Below, in pieces: positions 8,263 to 17,688 of a stretch of DNA of 64,000 nt. How positions within the stretch are numbered: the stretch's first letter is position 1; each line of letters opens with the position of its first letter. The stretch lies in the NCBI RefSeq assembly GCF_019396325.1, contig NZ_JAHKRO010000033.1, forward strand, positions 1-64,000. Direction: 5' to 3'. The notes beneath the pieces were generated by a model, which was not told the origin of the DNA, made no database searches, and was given only the letters and a program-made list of their open reading frames with translations. Source of the stretch: Nonomuraea ceibae. GTDB taxonomy: Bacteria; Actinomycetota; Actinomycetes; Streptosporangiales; Streptosporangiaceae. The position numbers and the translations under genes are program-made.

Positions 8263-9540
8263 TTAGCCGAGGACGGTGTCCAGGTAGGCGTTGGCGAACA
8301 GGCGCCCGGGGTCGAGCCGGTCGCGCAGCGCGGTGAAGTCGGCGAAGCGCGGGTAGACGGTGGCCAGGTAGGCGGCGTCGCGGGTGTGCAGCTTCCCCCA
8401 GTGGGGCCGTCCGCCGAGCCGGGTCATGATCTCTTCGACGCCGGCGAAGTAGGCGGGGTTGGGCGTGGGCCGGTAGACGTGGCAGGCGAGGTAGGCAGTC
8501 GGCCGCCCGTACGCGGTGGACAGCCACGCGTCGCTCGGCGGCGTGACGCGGACCTCGACGGGGAAGGTGATCTTCCAGTCCGTCCGCTCGATCAGGTCGC
8601 GGGTCTCGCGCAGCGCCTGGCCGAGCCGTTCGCGTGGGATCGCGTACTCCATCTCCAGGAAGCGCACGTCCCGCCGGGCGGTGAAGATCTTGTACGAGGT
8701 GTCGACGGAGGCGGAGTCGCCGAGGGCGGCGGCGCTGACGGCGTTGATGCGCGGGATCAGCGCCGGGACGCGGGCGCCGGCGGCGCACGCGGCGCCGAAC
8801 AGCGTGTTCTCCAGGAAGACGGCGTCGAGCCAGTGCCGGAACGCGCCGGGCGGGCTGGCCGGTCCGGGGTGGCGGTTGTTGGTCTTGACCAGGCACGCGT
8901 CGGTGTGCGGCAGCCAGAAGAAGTCCAGGTGCTCGTTGCCCGAGGTGAGCTCGTCGAGCGAGTCGAGGATGCGGGTCAGCGGCATCCGCCGGCGCTCGTT
9001 GCGCAGCAGGAACGCGGGCTCGACGCGGAAGGTGACGGAGGTGAGCACGCCGAGCGCGCCCAGGCCGACCCGGGCGGCGTCGAACAGGTCCTCGCCGGGC
9101 CCGGCGGTGGTCACCGTGCCGTCGGCGAGCACCAGCTCCAGGGCGGTGACCTGGTCGGCCAGGCCGCCGGTGTCGCGGCCGGTGCCGTGGGTGCCGGTCT
9201 GGATGGCGCCCGCGACGGTCTGCTCGGTGATGTCGCCCATGTTGGCCAGGGCCAGGCCGCGCTCGCCGAGCAGCTCGTTGAGCGTGCGGAGCGGGGTGCC
9301 TGCCAGGACGGTGACGCTGTCGCCGTGCCAGGAGACGACGCCGGTCAGCCCGTCGGGGCGGAGCATGAGTCCGTCGGTGAGGGCCACTCCGGTGAAGGAG
9401 TGGCCCGTTCCCACCATGCGCAGCCGCCGCCCGCTCGCCGCCGCGTCAAGCACGGCCCGGACAACGTCGCCGGTGGAGGTGGGGACGCGTACCTCGGCGG
9501 GTTCGATGGCCTGGTTCCCCGCCCAGTTGATGAAGGCCAC
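8263..9540 (-). CDS. FAD-dependent sugar-1,4-lactone oxidase
   Basis: This is a 425-residue member of the D-arabinono-1,4-lactone oxidase / L-gulonolactone oxidase family. An FAD_binding_4 domain covers about residues 10-180, with the VGTGHSFTGVALTDG loop and the TGTHGTG segment. An ALO domain follows, ending with the HWGKLHTRD motif that contains the conserved HWGK. Such enzymes oxidise sugar lactones or alditols and pass electrons to oxygen or another acceptor. I placed the start at the GTG at 9540, because AGGGG lies 7 nt before it and only 1 nt before the alternative GTG at 9546. Whether it uses lactones or alditols cannot be told from the sequence alone. Confidence 0.88.
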   Translation of the reverse strand: MAFINWAGNQAIEPAEVRVPTSTGDVVRAVLDAAASGRRLRMVGTGHSFTGVALTDGLMLRPDGLTGVVSWHGDSVTVLAGTPLRTLNELLGERGLALANMGDITEQTVAGAIQTGTHGTGRDTGGLADQVTALELVLADGTVTTAGPGEDLFDAARVGLGALGVLTSVTFRVEPAFLLRNERRRMPLTRILDSLDELTSGNEHLDFFWLPHTDACLVKTNNRHPGPASPPGAFRHWLDAVFLENTLFGAACAAGARVPALIPRINAVSAAALGDSASVDTSYKIFTARRDVRFLEMEYAIPRERLGQALRETRDLIERTDWKITFPVEVRVTPPSDAWLSTAYGRPTAYLACHVYRPTPNPAYFAGVEEIMTRLGGRPHWGKLHTRDAAYLATVYPRFADFTALRDRLDPGRLFANAYLDTVLG

Positions 9541-9578
9541 GCGCACACCCCTGTCGTCCGACTAAACGCGAACGATAC

Positions 9579-10298
9579 TCACTTATCCCAGCCCTCGGGG
9601 AGGGGGAACGTGTCACCGGCTTTCAGATTCTCGTGCTTGACGATGTCGCTCACCTTGACGAGGTGGTAGCCGTTCTTCTGCAGCGTCCGGATGATCGACG
9701 GCATCGCGTCGACGGTCTGCTTCACCCAGTCGTGCATGAGGACGATGCTGTTCTGCTTGGCGACCTTGAGCGTCTGCTTCTTGATCGCCTCCTCGTTCTT
9801 GGAGCTCCAGTCGGCCGAGCCGCCGGTCCACAGGATGATCGGCATGCCGAACTCGGCGGCGACCTCCGACGTCGTCAGGTCCGACATGCCGTACGGCGGA
9901 CGCAGCAGCTTGGGCTCGACGCCCGCCGCCTTCTTGATCTCGTCGTTGGTCCGCTGGATCTCCGAGCGGATCGCGGGCGCGGTCAGCTTGGTGAAGTCGG
10001 GGTGCTTGTAGCTGTGGTTGCCCAGCTCGTGCCCCTCCGCGACCATCCGCTTGACGTAGGAGGGGCGGCTCTTCACGTACTGGCCTTCGAGGAAGAACGT
10101 CGCCTTGGCGTCGTACTTCTTCAACGTGTCGAGCAGCGTGCCCGCGTACTTGCCGGGGCCGTCGTCGAAGGTCAGCGCCACGCACTTGACCTTCGTGCAG
10201 TCGACCTCCTCCTCGGCGGGGGCCGCGAGCGCGGGGGCGGGAGCGAGGGCGACCGTGACAGCCGCGATGGCCAAGAGTGAACTGAGATGTCGGGACAT
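9579..10298 (-). CDS. secreted polysaccharide deacetylase (CE4)
   Basis: This 239-residue secreted enzyme has a signal peptide of about 25 residues ending ALA. The NodB domain shows the motifs TFDDGP (catalytic Asp and metal Asp), HSYKHP (metal His pair), RPPYG, a DW in GGSADWSS, and LMHDW with the catalytic His. It should remove N-acetyl groups from peptidoglycan, chitin oligomers or a similar polymer outside the cell. The start is the ATG at 10298; the frame extends five codons further upstream, but only this ATG has GGAAA about 9 nt before it and a standard signal peptide. A short linker separates it from the MFS gene on the same strand. Confidence 0.92.
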   Translation of the reverse strand: MSRHLSSLLAIAAVTVALAPAPALAAPAEEEVDCTKVKCVALTFDDGPGKYAGTLLDTLKKYDAKATFFLEGQYVKSRPSYVKRMVAEGHELGNHSYKHPDFTKLTAPAIRSEIQRTNDEIKKAAGVEPKLLRPPYGMSDLTTSEVAAEFGMPIILWTGGSADWSSKNEEAIKKQTLKVAKQNSIVLMHDWVKQTVDAMPSIIRTLQKNGYHLVKVSDIVKHENLKAGDTFPLPEGWDK

Positions 10299-10352
10299 AA
10301 GCAATGTTTCCAATGTGATGGATGTTGCGAGGGATGTCTCGACCGTAGCGGA

Positions 10353-11558
10353 TCAGCTCTTGGCCGGTGAAGGCGCTTCGGGAAGTCTCAGGAAACCCGA
10401 ACCTGCGAGCCCGACGACGACGGCGAAGACCGCGGCCCCCAGGGAGAAGGCGTAGGCGTCGGACGGCCCGTACAGCTCGGTGAGCTGACCGCCGGCCCAG
10501 GCGCCCAGCGCGACGCCGAGCCCGATCGCCGTCGAGATCCACGCCATGCCCTCGGTGAGCAGCGACGACGGCACCAGGCGCTCGGTGAGCGAGAAGCCGG
10601 TGATGAGCGTCGGCGAGATGGCCAGCCCGGCCAGGAACAGCCCGGCCGCCATGACCGGCACGCTCCCGATGAACATGATCGGCAGCAGCCCGACGACGAA
10701 CACGCCCAGCGAGCGGACGAACCGGCCGCGCAGCGAGATCTGCCAGTGCCGCGAGCCGAACCACAGGCCCGACACCATCGAGCCGCCCGCGAAGGCGGCC
10801 AGCAGGAACCCCGACATGCCCTTCGCACCGTGCTCGGTGGCGAAGGCCACCGTGATGAGGTCCACCGACCCGAAGACCGCGCCGAGCCCCAGGTAGACGC
10901 ACGACAGCAGGGCGATGCCGGGGATGAGGATCGGGCTGCCGCCCCCGCCGGTCCTGACCGGCTGGATCGGCGGCTGGGTGCGCCGCTGGAGCGCGAGCGC
11001 GAGCGAGCCGGTGAACATGCACACCAGCGCCACGACCAGCCCGGCGAACGGGTTGACGGCCGTGGCCAGCACGGTGACCAGGGCCGGACCGGTGACGAAG
11101 ATCACCTCGTCGATGACCGACTCGAACGCGAAGGCCGTGTGCAGCTTGGCCGACCCGCTGTGCGCGTGGGACCAGCGGGCCCGCACCATCGAGCCGAGCG
11201 ACAGCGACGTGGCCCCGACCAGCAGCGCCGACACGTACAGCGTCCAGTCGGGCAGGCCGAGCCCGGCGCTGAGCATGAGGGCGGCGAGCGCGAGCGCGTT
11301 CAGGGTGGCGAAGGGGACGATCACCCGGCTCTGGCCGAACCGGTCCGTCAGCCGCGCCGACATGGGGGCGGCCACGGCGAAGGCGACGTTGCAGGCCCCG
11401 GCCACCGCGCCGGCGACCGCGAAGGAGTCCGTGACGCCCTCGATGAGCAGCACGACCCCGATGCCGAGCATGGACATCGGCATCCGGCCGACGAAGCCGG
11501 CCAGGACGAAACCCTTGACGCCGGGCCCTTTGAACAACCCCCGGTAAGGCCCGACCAT
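10353..11558 (-). CDS. MFS transporter
   Basis: This 401-residue protein has about 12 hydrophobic segments and the major-facilitator loop signature between spans 2 and 3 (ARLTDRFGQSRVI). It begins with a short cytoplasmic N terminus and has a glycine-rich central loop near residue 205. A good Shine-Dalgarno sequence (AAGGAG, 8 nt before the ATG) fixes the start. It resembles actinobacterial drug:H+ antiporter-like MFS proteins, but nothing in the neighbourhood points to a substrate. It diverges from the lytic transglycosylase gene. Confidence 0.85.
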   Translation of the reverse strand: MVGPYRGLFKGPGVKGFVLAGFVGRMPMSMLGIGVVLLIEGVTDSFAVAGAVAGACNVAFAVAAPMSARLTDRFGQSRVIVPFATLNALALAALMLSAGLGLPDWTLYVSALLVGATSLSLGSMVRARWSHAHSGSAKLHTAFAFESVIDEVIFVTGPALVTVLATAVNPFAGLVVALVCMFTGSLALALQRRTQPPIQPVRTGGGGSPILIPGIALLSCVYLGLGAVFGSVDLITVAFATEHGAKGMSGFLLAAFAGGSMVSGLWFGSRHWQISLRGRFVRSLGVFVVGLLPIMFIGSVPVMAAGLFLAGLAISPTLITGFSLTERLVPSSLLTEGMAWISTAIGLGVALGAWAGGQLTELYGPSDAYAFSLGAAVFAVVVGLAGSGFLRLPEAPSPAKS

Positions 11559-11635
11559 CCGCGTTTCTCCTTACTGTGCCGACACACCCTCGCGCATCAT
11601 CTGTCCGGATCGCAACCTGTTTCCGGCACGTGGGT

Positions 11636-11641
11636 TAACGT
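11636..11641 (+). promoter_or_regulatory. putative -10 box of a leaderless promoter
   Basis: TAACGT lies 7 nt before the GTG at 11649 and no Shine-Dalgarno sequence is present. This spacing is why I prefer 11649 over the GTG at 11640 as the start of the transglycosylase. Confidence 0.45.
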
Positions 11642-11648
11642 GTGCCGC

Positions 11649-12806
11649 GTGTCCGGTCTTCCCTCTTTGCGCGGCGCACTGCTCATGGTCGCCGCGGTGC
11701 TCACCGTCACGCTCGCGGCCGCGGGCGTCGTGCTGCTCCTGGGCGAGGACCCGTTCGAGACGACGACGGCGCCGCAGCCCCGGACCGTGCGGCGGGAGAC
11801 CCCCGCGCTCGACAAGCTCGTTCCCACGACGGCCCCTGTCAAGGACTTCGGCCAGGGCGGCGCCGGTGTCACGCCCACCCCGCCCCGGGTGCTCGCCATC
11901 GCCCCCGGCACCGTGCCCCAGCAGGCCCGCCACCGGCTCGCCGCGCTCAAGCACGTGCAGAAGGCCCTCGTGGTCGACGCCGGCTCGGTCAAGGTGTCGG
12001 GCACCGGGCTGAACCTGCTCGCGGTCGACCCCGCCGACTTCCGCTCCTGGACCCCCAAGGTCGTCGCCGACCAGCCCGGCGTGTGGAGCGCGCTGGCCCG
12101 GGGCGAGGTCGTCGCCGACTCGGCGGCCATGCGCAAGTACGGCCTGACGCTGGGCGCGTACTACCAGGTGGGCGGCGGGCCGAGGCTGCGCGTGGGCGCG
12201 TCGGCCCCGCTCGGGCTGACCGGCGTCGACGGCCTGGTCGGCGCCGACCTGGGCCGCACCCTCGGCATGGCGCAGGGCGTGGCGGTGCTGCTGCACGGCA
12301 AGGAGGGCGGCATCAGCGAGAAGGGCGTGCGCAAGGTGCTCGGCAAGGGCAGCCAGGTCGTCATGCTGGGCACCGCGCGGCGTACCGAGGCCAAGCGCGA
12401 GCAGCCCGCCACGGCCACGGCCGCCCGGCCCGGCAGCTACCTGGAGCTGTACAAGCAGTCGGCGACCCGCTGCCCCGGCCTGTCGTGGACCGTGCTGGCC
12501 GCGATCGGGCAGGTGGAGAGCGGGCACGGGCGCAACAACGGCCCGTCCAGCGCGGGCGCGCTCGGGCCGATGCAGTTCATGCCCGCCACCTGGAAGGCGT
12601 ACGGGGTCGACGGCGACGGGGACGGCGAGCGCGACATCTGGAGCCCGTACGACGCGGTGCCGGGCGCGGCCAACTACCTGTGCAAGACGGGCGCCGGCCA
12701 GGGCGGCGAGAAGCTGCGCAAGGCCGTGTGGCACTACAATCACTCGTGGGACTACGTGAACAAGGTCCTGAGCATCGCCGAGGCCTACGCCCGCGCCTAC
12801 GCCTGA
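11649..12806 (+). CDS. membrane-anchored lytic transglycosylase
   Basis: This is a 385-residue cell-wall enzyme. An N-terminal hydrophobic segment (about residues 11-33) anchors or exports it. A middle region of about 200 residues has no family I recognise. The C-terminal 110 residues are an SLT domain with the catalytic Glu in [10 protein letters not shown], the [13 protein letters not shown] motif and [12 protein letters not shown]. It should cleave the MurNAc-GlcNAc bond with 1,6-anhydro product formation. The start is set by a TAACGT box 7 nt upstream; GTG 11640 is the alternative. It overlaps the convergent ferrochelatase gene by 10 bp. Confidence 0.88.
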   Translation: MSGLPSLRGALLMVAAVLTVTLAAAGVVLLLGEDPFETTTAPQPRTVRRETPALDKLVPTTAPVKDFGQGGAGVTPTPPRVLAIAPGTVPQQARHRLAALKHVQKALVVDAGSVKVSGTGLNLLAVDPADFRSWTPKVVADQPGVWSALARGEVVADSAAMRKYGLTLGAYYQVGGGPRLRVGASAPLGLTGVDGLVGADLGRTLGMAQGVAVLLHGKEGGISEKGVRKVLGKGSQVVMLGTARRTEAKREQPATATAARPGSYLELYKQSATRCPGLSWTVLAAIGQVESGHGRNNGPSSAGALGPMQFMPATWKAYGVDGDGDGERDIWSPYDAVPGAANYLCKTGAGQGGEKLRKAVWHYNHSWDYVNKVLSIAEAYARAYA

Positions 12807-13744
12807 CGGCGGCGCGGGGCCGGGCAGCAGGTCAGCGCGCAGGCGACCGGCTCGGGCTCGTCCATCAGCTCGCGCACCATCCGCACGAACGCCGGATGGG
12901 TGCCCGCGGTCGCCGCACGCTCCATCGGCAGCCCGATCTCGGCGGCCACCTGACGGGCCTCGGTGTCGAGGTCGTAGACGACCTCCATGTGGTCGGAGAC
13001 GAACCCGATCGGCACCAGCACCACCGAGCCCGCGTCGACCTGACGCAGGTGGTCGCAGACGTCCGGCTCCAGCCACGGCACCTGCGGCGGGCCGCTGCGC
13101 GACTGCCACACCAGGTCCCAGGGCTCGTCGCGGCCGAGCGCCTCGCTGACGAGCCGGGCCGTGCGGCGCAGCTGCGTCTCGTACAGGCCGCCCGCCGGGC
13201 CCGCGGTCTCGGCCATCGTGACCGGGATGCTGTGGGCGGTGAACACCAGCCGGGCGTCGTCGCGGCCCAGCCGCTCCAGCGCCTGCCGGGTGTGGTCGGC
13301 CATCGCCTCGACGAACGACGGATGGTCGCCGAAGTGGCGCATCTTGACCAGCTCGGGGCCGCCCTCGAAGGAGATGCGGGCGATGTCCTCGTAGTACTGG
13401 CGGCAGCTCGAATAGCCGGCGTAGGCGGAGGTGGCGAAGACCGCCGCCCTGCGCACCCCGTCGCCGGCCATCCGCTTGACGGTCTCCTCGCCGAACGGGT
13501 GCCAGTTGCGGTTGCCCCAGTAAACCGGCACGCCGGCGATCGGGCGCAGGGCCTCGACCAGGTCGCGGCACTGCTGGTTGATCGGGCTGACGCCGCCGAA
13601 GCTCTGGTAGTGCTCGGCGACCTCCATCAGCCGCTCTCGGGGCACCCCGCGGCCCCGCACCACGTTCTCCAGGAAGGGCAGCACGTCGTCGGGGCCTTCG
13701 GGACCGCCGAACGACAGCACCAGCAGCGCGTCGTAATCTCCCAC
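12797..13744 (-). CDS. hemH: coproporphyrin ferrochelatase
   Basis: This 315-residue enzyme inserts Fe2+ into the porphyrin late in heme synthesis. In actinobacteria the substrate is coproporphyrin III (CpfC), and the product coproheme is decarboxylated by HemQ. Visible features are [14 protein letters not shown] at the N terminus, the catalytic His region FTAHSIP, and [13 protein letters not shown] with the metal-binding Glu. Cysteines at SSC and in ACALTCC near the C terminus are placed like the [2Fe-2S] ligands of actinobacterial ferrochelatases. The start is the GTG at 13744, with AAGG 8 nt upstream; the longer frame upstream is not conserved. It diverges from the S9 peptidase. Confidence 0.95.
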   Translation of the reverse strand: MGDYDALLVLSFGGPEGPDDVLPFLENVVRGRGVPRERLMEVAEHYQSFGGVSPINQQCRDLVEALRPIAGVPVYWGNRNWHPFGEETVKRMAGDGVRRAAVFATSAYAGYSSCRQYYEDIARISFEGGPELVKMRHFGDHPSFVEAMADHTRQALERLGRDDARLVFTAHSIPVTMAETAGPAGGLYETQLRRTARLVSEALGRDEPWDLVWQSRSGPPQVPWLEPDVCDHLRQVDAGSVVLVPIGFVSDHMEVVYDLDTEARQVAAEIGLPMERAATAGTHPAFVRMVRELMDEPEPVACALTCCPAPRRRQA

Positions 13745-13787
13745 GTGAGCAACCTTATGCGCGCGTGCCCGTGGTCCTCTCACGAGG

Positions 13788-13793
13788 TAGGTT
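13788..13793 (+). promoter_or_regulatory. putative -10 box of a leaderless promoter
   Basis: TAGGTT is followed by exactly 7 nt and then the GTG at 13801, consistent with transcription starting at the start codon of the S9 peptidase. Confidence 0.45.
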
Positions 13794-13800
13794 CGGATGG

Positions 13801-15792
13801 GTGACCGCATTTCACGACATTCGCGATTATGTCGCGATCCCCCGAGTTCTCTCCCTGAAGCTCTCACCCGACGGCTCCCGTCTCGTGTCGGCCGTGCAGT
13901 CGCTCAACCCCGACGGCAAGTCGTACGGGACCGCCCTGTGGGCCGTCACGCCGGACGGCGAGCCCGGCAGCGAGCCGTACCGGCTGACCAGGTCGGCCAA
14001 GGGGGAGACCCAGGCGGTCTTCACCGCCTCCGGGGACCTCCTGTTCACCTCGGCCCGCCCCGACCCCACCGCCAAGGACGACGGGGACGAGACGCCCGCC
14101 CTGTGGCTGCTGCCGCGCCAGGGCGGCGAGGCCCGCCAGGTGGCGAGCCGCCCCGGCGGCATCGGCGCCGTCCGCACCGCCGGCGACGTGGTGGTGTTCG
14201 CCTCCGACGTGCTCGACGGCGACGAGGCGGACGAGGAGGAACGGCGCAAGGCGCGCAAGGACGCCGGGATCAGCGCCATCCTGCACGAGGGCTACCCGGT
14301 GCGCTACTGGGACCACGACCTCGGCCCCGGCCGCACCCGGCTGTTCACCGGCAGGCTCGGCGCCGACCGCCTGGAGGACGTGCGCGAGCTGACCCCCGAG
14401 CCCGGCGAGGCGCTGCGCGACGCCGCCTTCGAGCTCACCCCCGACGGCCGCACGGTGATCACCACCTGGCGCGTCCCGCTGTCGGCCGGGCAGAGCCGGA
14501 TCGACCTGGTGGCCGTCGACGTGGCCACCGGCGAGCGGCGCACGCTCCTCAGCGAGGAGGGTCACGACTTCGGCGGCCCGCTGGCCGTCTCGCCCGACGG
14601 GACCAGGCTGGCGTGCTCGCGCGAGCGCCACACCGACCTGGACGTCTCGGCCCGGGTCGAGCTGTGGATCGCCGACGTGGCCACCGGCGAGGGCGGCCCG
14701 CACGCCGGCGACCTGTTCCCGATGGACGTGGCCTGGGCGCCCGACTCCTCGGCCGTCTACCTGGTCGCCGACTTCCGCGGCCGCCGCCCGGTCTTCCGCG
14801 TCACCCCCGGCGGCGGCGAGGCCGTCCGCCTCACCCAGGACGACGCCTCCTACCTCGGGCTCAACGTCTCGCCCGACGGCGGGACCGTGTACGCGCTGCG
14901 CAGCGGCATCGCTCTCGCGCCCGCCCCGGCCCGCGTCGACGCCGGCACCGGCGAGGTCACCGACCTGCTCTCGCCCGTCCCGCGCCCCGAGGTGCGCGGC
15001 ACGCTCACCGAGATCACCGCCACCGCCGACGACGGTGCCGAGATCCGCGGCTGGCTCGTCCTGCCGGAAGGCGCCTCGGCCGAGTCGCCCGCGCCGTTCC
15101 TGCTGTGGATCCACGGCGGCCCCGTCGCCTCCTGGAACGACTGGCAGTGGCGCTGGCAGTCGTGGATCATGGCCGAGCACGGATACGCCGTGTTGATGCC
15201 GGACCCGTGCCTGTCCACCGGATACGGTCAGGACATGATCGACCGAGGCTGGGGCGACTGGGGCCCGCGCACCCAGGCCGACCTCGACGCGATCGTGGAC
15301 GTGGCCCTGGCCAGGGACGACATCGACGCCGAGCGCATCGGCGCGATGGGCGGCTCGTTCGGCGGCTACATGGCCAACTGGATCGCCGGCCACAGCGACC
15401 GCTACCGCGCCATCGTCACGCACGCCTCCCTGTGGAACCTCGACCAGTTCGCCGGCACCACCGACGCCTCCGCCTACTGGCAGCGCGAGTTCGGCGCGCC
15501 CGGCTCCGACCGCTACGCCCGGCTCTCCCCGCACCGCGCGCTCGACAAGATCAGCACCCCGATGCTCGTCATCCACGGCGACAAGGACTACCGGGTGCCG
15601 ATCGGCGAGGCGCTGCGCCTGTGGTGGGACCTGCGCCGCTCGGAGGTCGAGTCGAAGTTCCTCTACTTCCCCGACGAGAACCACTGGATCCTCAAGCCCG
15701 GCAACGCCGTCGCCTGGTACGAGACGGTCCTGGCCTTCCTCGCCCAGCACGTGCTCGGCCAGGAGTGGAAGCGCCCGGACTCGGTGGCGTGA
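13801..15792 (+). CDS. S9 family prolyl oligopeptidase-type peptidase
   Basis: This 663-residue protein has an N-terminal beta-propeller (about 1-400, with repeated LSPDG- and VSPDG-like blade motifs) and a C-terminal alpha/beta-hydrolase domain. The oxyanion motif is WIHGGP, the nucleophile is in [11 protein letters not shown] (GxSxGG), the Asp is in HGDKDYRVP and the His in DENHWI. It has no signal peptide, so it probably acts on peptides in the cytoplasm, perhaps acyl-aminoacyl or dipeptidyl substrates. The start is the GTG at 13801. The inositol phosphatase gene starts within its stop codon (TGATG), so the two are cotranscribed. Confidence 0.92.
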   Translation: MTAFHDIRDYVAIPRVLSLKLSPDGSRLVSAVQSLNPDGKSYGTALWAVTPDGEPGSEPYRLTRSAKGETQAVFTASGDLLFTSARPDPTAKDDGDETPALWLLPRQGGEARQVASRPGGIGAVRTAGDVVVFASDVLDGDEADEEERRKARKDAGISAILHEGYPVRYWDHDLGPGRTRLFTGRLGADRLEDVRELTPEPGEALRDAAFELTPDGRTVITTWRVPLSAGQSRIDLVAVDVATGERRTLLSEEGHDFGGPLAVSPDGTRLACSRERHTDLDVSARVELWIADVATGEGGPHAGDLFPMDVAWAPDSSAVYLVADFRGRRPVFRVTPGGGEAVRLTQDDASYLGLNVSPDGGTVYALRSGIALAPAPARVDAGTGEVTDLLSPVPRPEVRGTLTEITATADDGAEIRGWLVLPEGASAESPAPFLLWIHGGPVASWNDWQWRWQSWIMAEHGYAVLMPDPCLSTGYGQDMIDRGWGDWGPRTQADLDAIVDVALARDDIDAERIGAMGGSFGGYMANWIAGHSDRYRAIVTHASLWNLDQFAGTTDASAYWQREFGAPGSDRYARLSPHRALDKISTPMLVIHGDKDYRVPIGEALRLWWDLRRSEVESKFLYFPDENHWILKPGNAVAWYETVLAFLAQHVLGQEWKRPDSVA

Positions 15793-16589
15793 TGACGGAC
15801 TTCCTGCGCCTGGCCGAGGACATCGCCCGCGAGGCCGGCGACATGCTGCTGGCCAAACGGCCCACGATGTCCGTCGAGCCGGGCGCGGTCCAGACCAAGT
15901 CCAGCCCCACCGACGTGGTCACCGCGCTCGACCGGGCCTCGGAGGAGCTCATCCGCGAGCGCATCCGGGCCGCCCGGCCGGACGACCGCGTCCTGGGGGA
16001 GGAGGGCGGCGAGGAGGGCGGCGACGGCTCCGGCGTGCGCTGGGTCGTCGACCCCATCGACGGCACCGTCAACTTCCTGTACGGCCTGCCGGACTGGGCC
16101 GTGTCCATCGCGGTCGAGGCCGGCGGCCGGATCGTCGCGGGCGTGGTGAACGTCGCGCCGCGCGGCGAGGTGTTCACTGCGGCGCTCGGCGAGGGCGCGT
16201 GGCTGGGCGGCGAGCGGCTGCGCGTCAACCCTGCGGCGCCGCTCGGGCAGGCCCTGGTGGCCACCGGGTTCGGCTACGACGCGGCGCGCCGGGCGGAGCA
16301 GGCCGCGGCGCTGACGGCCGTGCTGCCCCAGGTGCGCGACATCCGGCGCGGCGGCTCGTGCGCGGTCGACCTCTGCTCGGTCGCGAGCGGCCGGGTGGAC
16401 GCCTACTTCGAGCGCGGCGTCAACTACTGGGACCACGCCGCGGCGGGCCTGGTGGCGGCCGAGGCCGGGGCCAGGGTCGGCGGGCTGCGCGGCCGGCCGG
16501 CCAACATCGACCTCACGCTCAGCGCCGCACCGGGGCTCTTCGAGGAGCTGCACGACCTGCTCGCGCCGCTGCACCCCGAGCGCGACTGA
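15792..16589 (+). CDS. inositol monophosphatase family protein
   Basis: This 265-residue Mg2+/Li+-type phosphatase has the family motifs in order: SPTDVVTALD, LGEEGG, WVVDPIDGTVNF (metal-binding Asp residues) and the C-terminal WDHAAAGLVAAEAG. Substrates in this family include inositol-1-phosphate, histidinol phosphate and 3'-phosphoadenosine phosphates, and the sequence alone does not decide. Its start overlaps the S9 peptidase stop. The locus hemH - this gene - cutRS is conserved in actinobacteria as far as I recall. A strong terminator follows. Confidence 0.9.
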   Translation: MTDFLRLAEDIAREAGDMLLAKRPTMSVEPGAVQTKSSPTDVVTALDRASEELIRERIRAARPDDRVLGEEGGEEGGDGSGVRWVVDPIDGTVNFLYGLPDWAVSIAVEAGGRIVAGVVNVAPRGEVFTAALGEGAWLGGERLRVNPAAPLGQALVATGFGYDAARRAEQAAALTAVLPQVRDIRRGGSCAVDLCSVASGRVDAYFERGVNYWDHAAAGLVAAEAGARVGGLRGRPANIDLTLSAAPGLFEELHDLLAPLHPERD

Positions 16590-16628
16590 CCCTGCGGCTG
16601 ACCCGCGACCGACCGGTGCCGAGCATGC

Positions 16629-16664
16629 GACGGCCGGAGCCCCTTGCCCGGGGCTCCGGCCGTC
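16629..16664. terminator. strong bidirectional hairpin terminator
   Basis: A perfect 15-bp stem (16629-16643 with 16650-16664) encloses a 6-nt loop. It lies between the convergent inositol phosphatase and small-protein genes. There is no long T-run, which is usual for actinobacterial terminators. Confidence 0.8.
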
Positions 16665-16670
16665 GGTGGT

Positions 16671-16835
16671 TCAGCGGGGCAGCGGGACGCCGTGATCGTC
16701 GGCCAGGCGGCGCAGGTCTTCGATCTCGGCGGTGAGCGTGTCGGCGAGGTAGTCGTCGCCGGAGCTCCTGGCTTCGCGCAGGCCCTGGTAAGCCTGGTTC
16801 AGGCGGCTTTCGATCGTGGTCGTGAACTCGCCCAT
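16671..16835 (-). CDS. small conserved-looking helical protein (54 aa)
   Basis: This 54-residue cytoplasmic protein is predicted to be almost entirely helical, rich in Glu, Arg and Leu with a heptad-like spacing (RLNQAYQGLREARSS, then LTAEIEDLRRLADDHG). The start ATG at 16835 has AGGTGAG just upstream, and codon use is typical of the window. The reading frame continues far upstream but without coding character. It lies between the terminator and the cutR-like promoter region on the opposite strand. I recognise no function; similar small proteins sit at this place in other actinobacteria. Confidence 0.7.
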   Translation of the reverse strand: MGEFTTTIESRLNQAYQGLREARSSGDDYLADTLTAEIEDLRRLADDHGVPLPR

Positions 16836-17034
16836 CTCACCTGCTCTCTCGGGGTCCGTTCTCGTGGGGGCGAAAGGTGTTTGGCTGGTGTACCCAGGCA
16901 TCCGCGGTCCCGAAACATGAAATTGACTGTCGCTTGTGTCACCGCTGTCCTGGCGGGCCCGCACATGCCTTACCGTGCGCTTATCGAGGCTGTGGGCAGA
17001 ATGAGGCACCACGATCGGGAAGAGGTGTACCAGG

Positions 17035-17688
17035 GTGCGAGTGCTGGTGGTCGAGGACGAGCGGGTGCTCGCCGACGCGATCGCGACAGGGCTGCGACGC
17101 GAGGCCATGGCCGTCGACGTCGCCTACGACGGCGGCGGCGCGCTGGAGCGCACCTCCTACATCGACTACGACGTGATCGTCCTGGACCGTGACCTGCCGG
17201 TCGTGCACGGGGACGAGGTGTGCCGCCGCCTGGTCGAGCAGCGCACCGCCTCGCGCATCCTCATGCTGACCGCCTCGGGCGACGTGGACGACAAGGTCGA
17301 GGGCCTCGGCCTGGGCGCCGACGACTACCTGGCCAAGCCGTTCGTGTTCATCGAGCTGGTCGCCCGGGTACGTGCCCTGGGCCGCCGCTCGGCCCCGGCG
17401 CTGCCGCCGGTGCTGGAGCGCGCCGGGATCCGGCTCGACCCGGGCAAGCGGCTGGTGGAGCGCGAGGGCAAGGAGATCGTGCTCACCAAGAAGGAGTTCG
17501 CCGTCCTGGAGGAGCTCATGCGCGCCGAGGGCGCCGTGGTCAGCCAGGAGGACCTGCTCGACAAGGCCTGGGACGAGAACATCGACCCGTTCACCAACGT
17601 GGTGCGGGTGACCATGATGACGTTGCGCAAGAAGCTGGGCGAGCCTCAGGTGATCGAGACTGTGCCTGGAGTTGGGTACAAGTTGTGA
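17035..17688 (+). CDS. cutR: OmpR-family response regulator, CutR-like
   Basis: This 217-residue regulator has a receiver domain with acidic pocket VVEDE, phospho-acceptor Asp51 (VIVLDRDLP), switch Thr (LMLTAS) and Lys (YLAKPF). It is followed by a winged-helix output domain ending VVRVTMMTLRKKLGEPQVIETVPGVGYKL. It pairs with the kinase whose GTG overlaps its stop (GTGA). Position between hemH/inositol phosphatase and DUF4193 matches cutRS of Streptomyces, which has been linked to secretion stress and antibiotic control. The symbol rests on this synteny and on similarity from memory. Confidence 0.85.
   Translation: MRVLVVEDERVLADAIATGLRREAMAVDVAYDGGGALERTSYIDYDVIVLDRDLPVVHGDEVCRRLVEQRTASRILMLTASGDVDDKVEGLGLGADDYLAKPFVFIELVARVRALGRRSAPALPPVLERAGIRLDPGKRLVEREGKEIVLTKKEFAVLEELMRAEGAVVSQEDLLDKAWDENIDPFTNVVRVTMMTLRKKLGEPQVIETVPGVGYKL

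Noticed and set aside
9613-11022. 469-residue minus-strand frame spanning the deacetylase and MFS genes
   Set aside because: It is an out-of-frame reading of two genuine genes on the same strand; its segments are frame-shifted copies of their codons.
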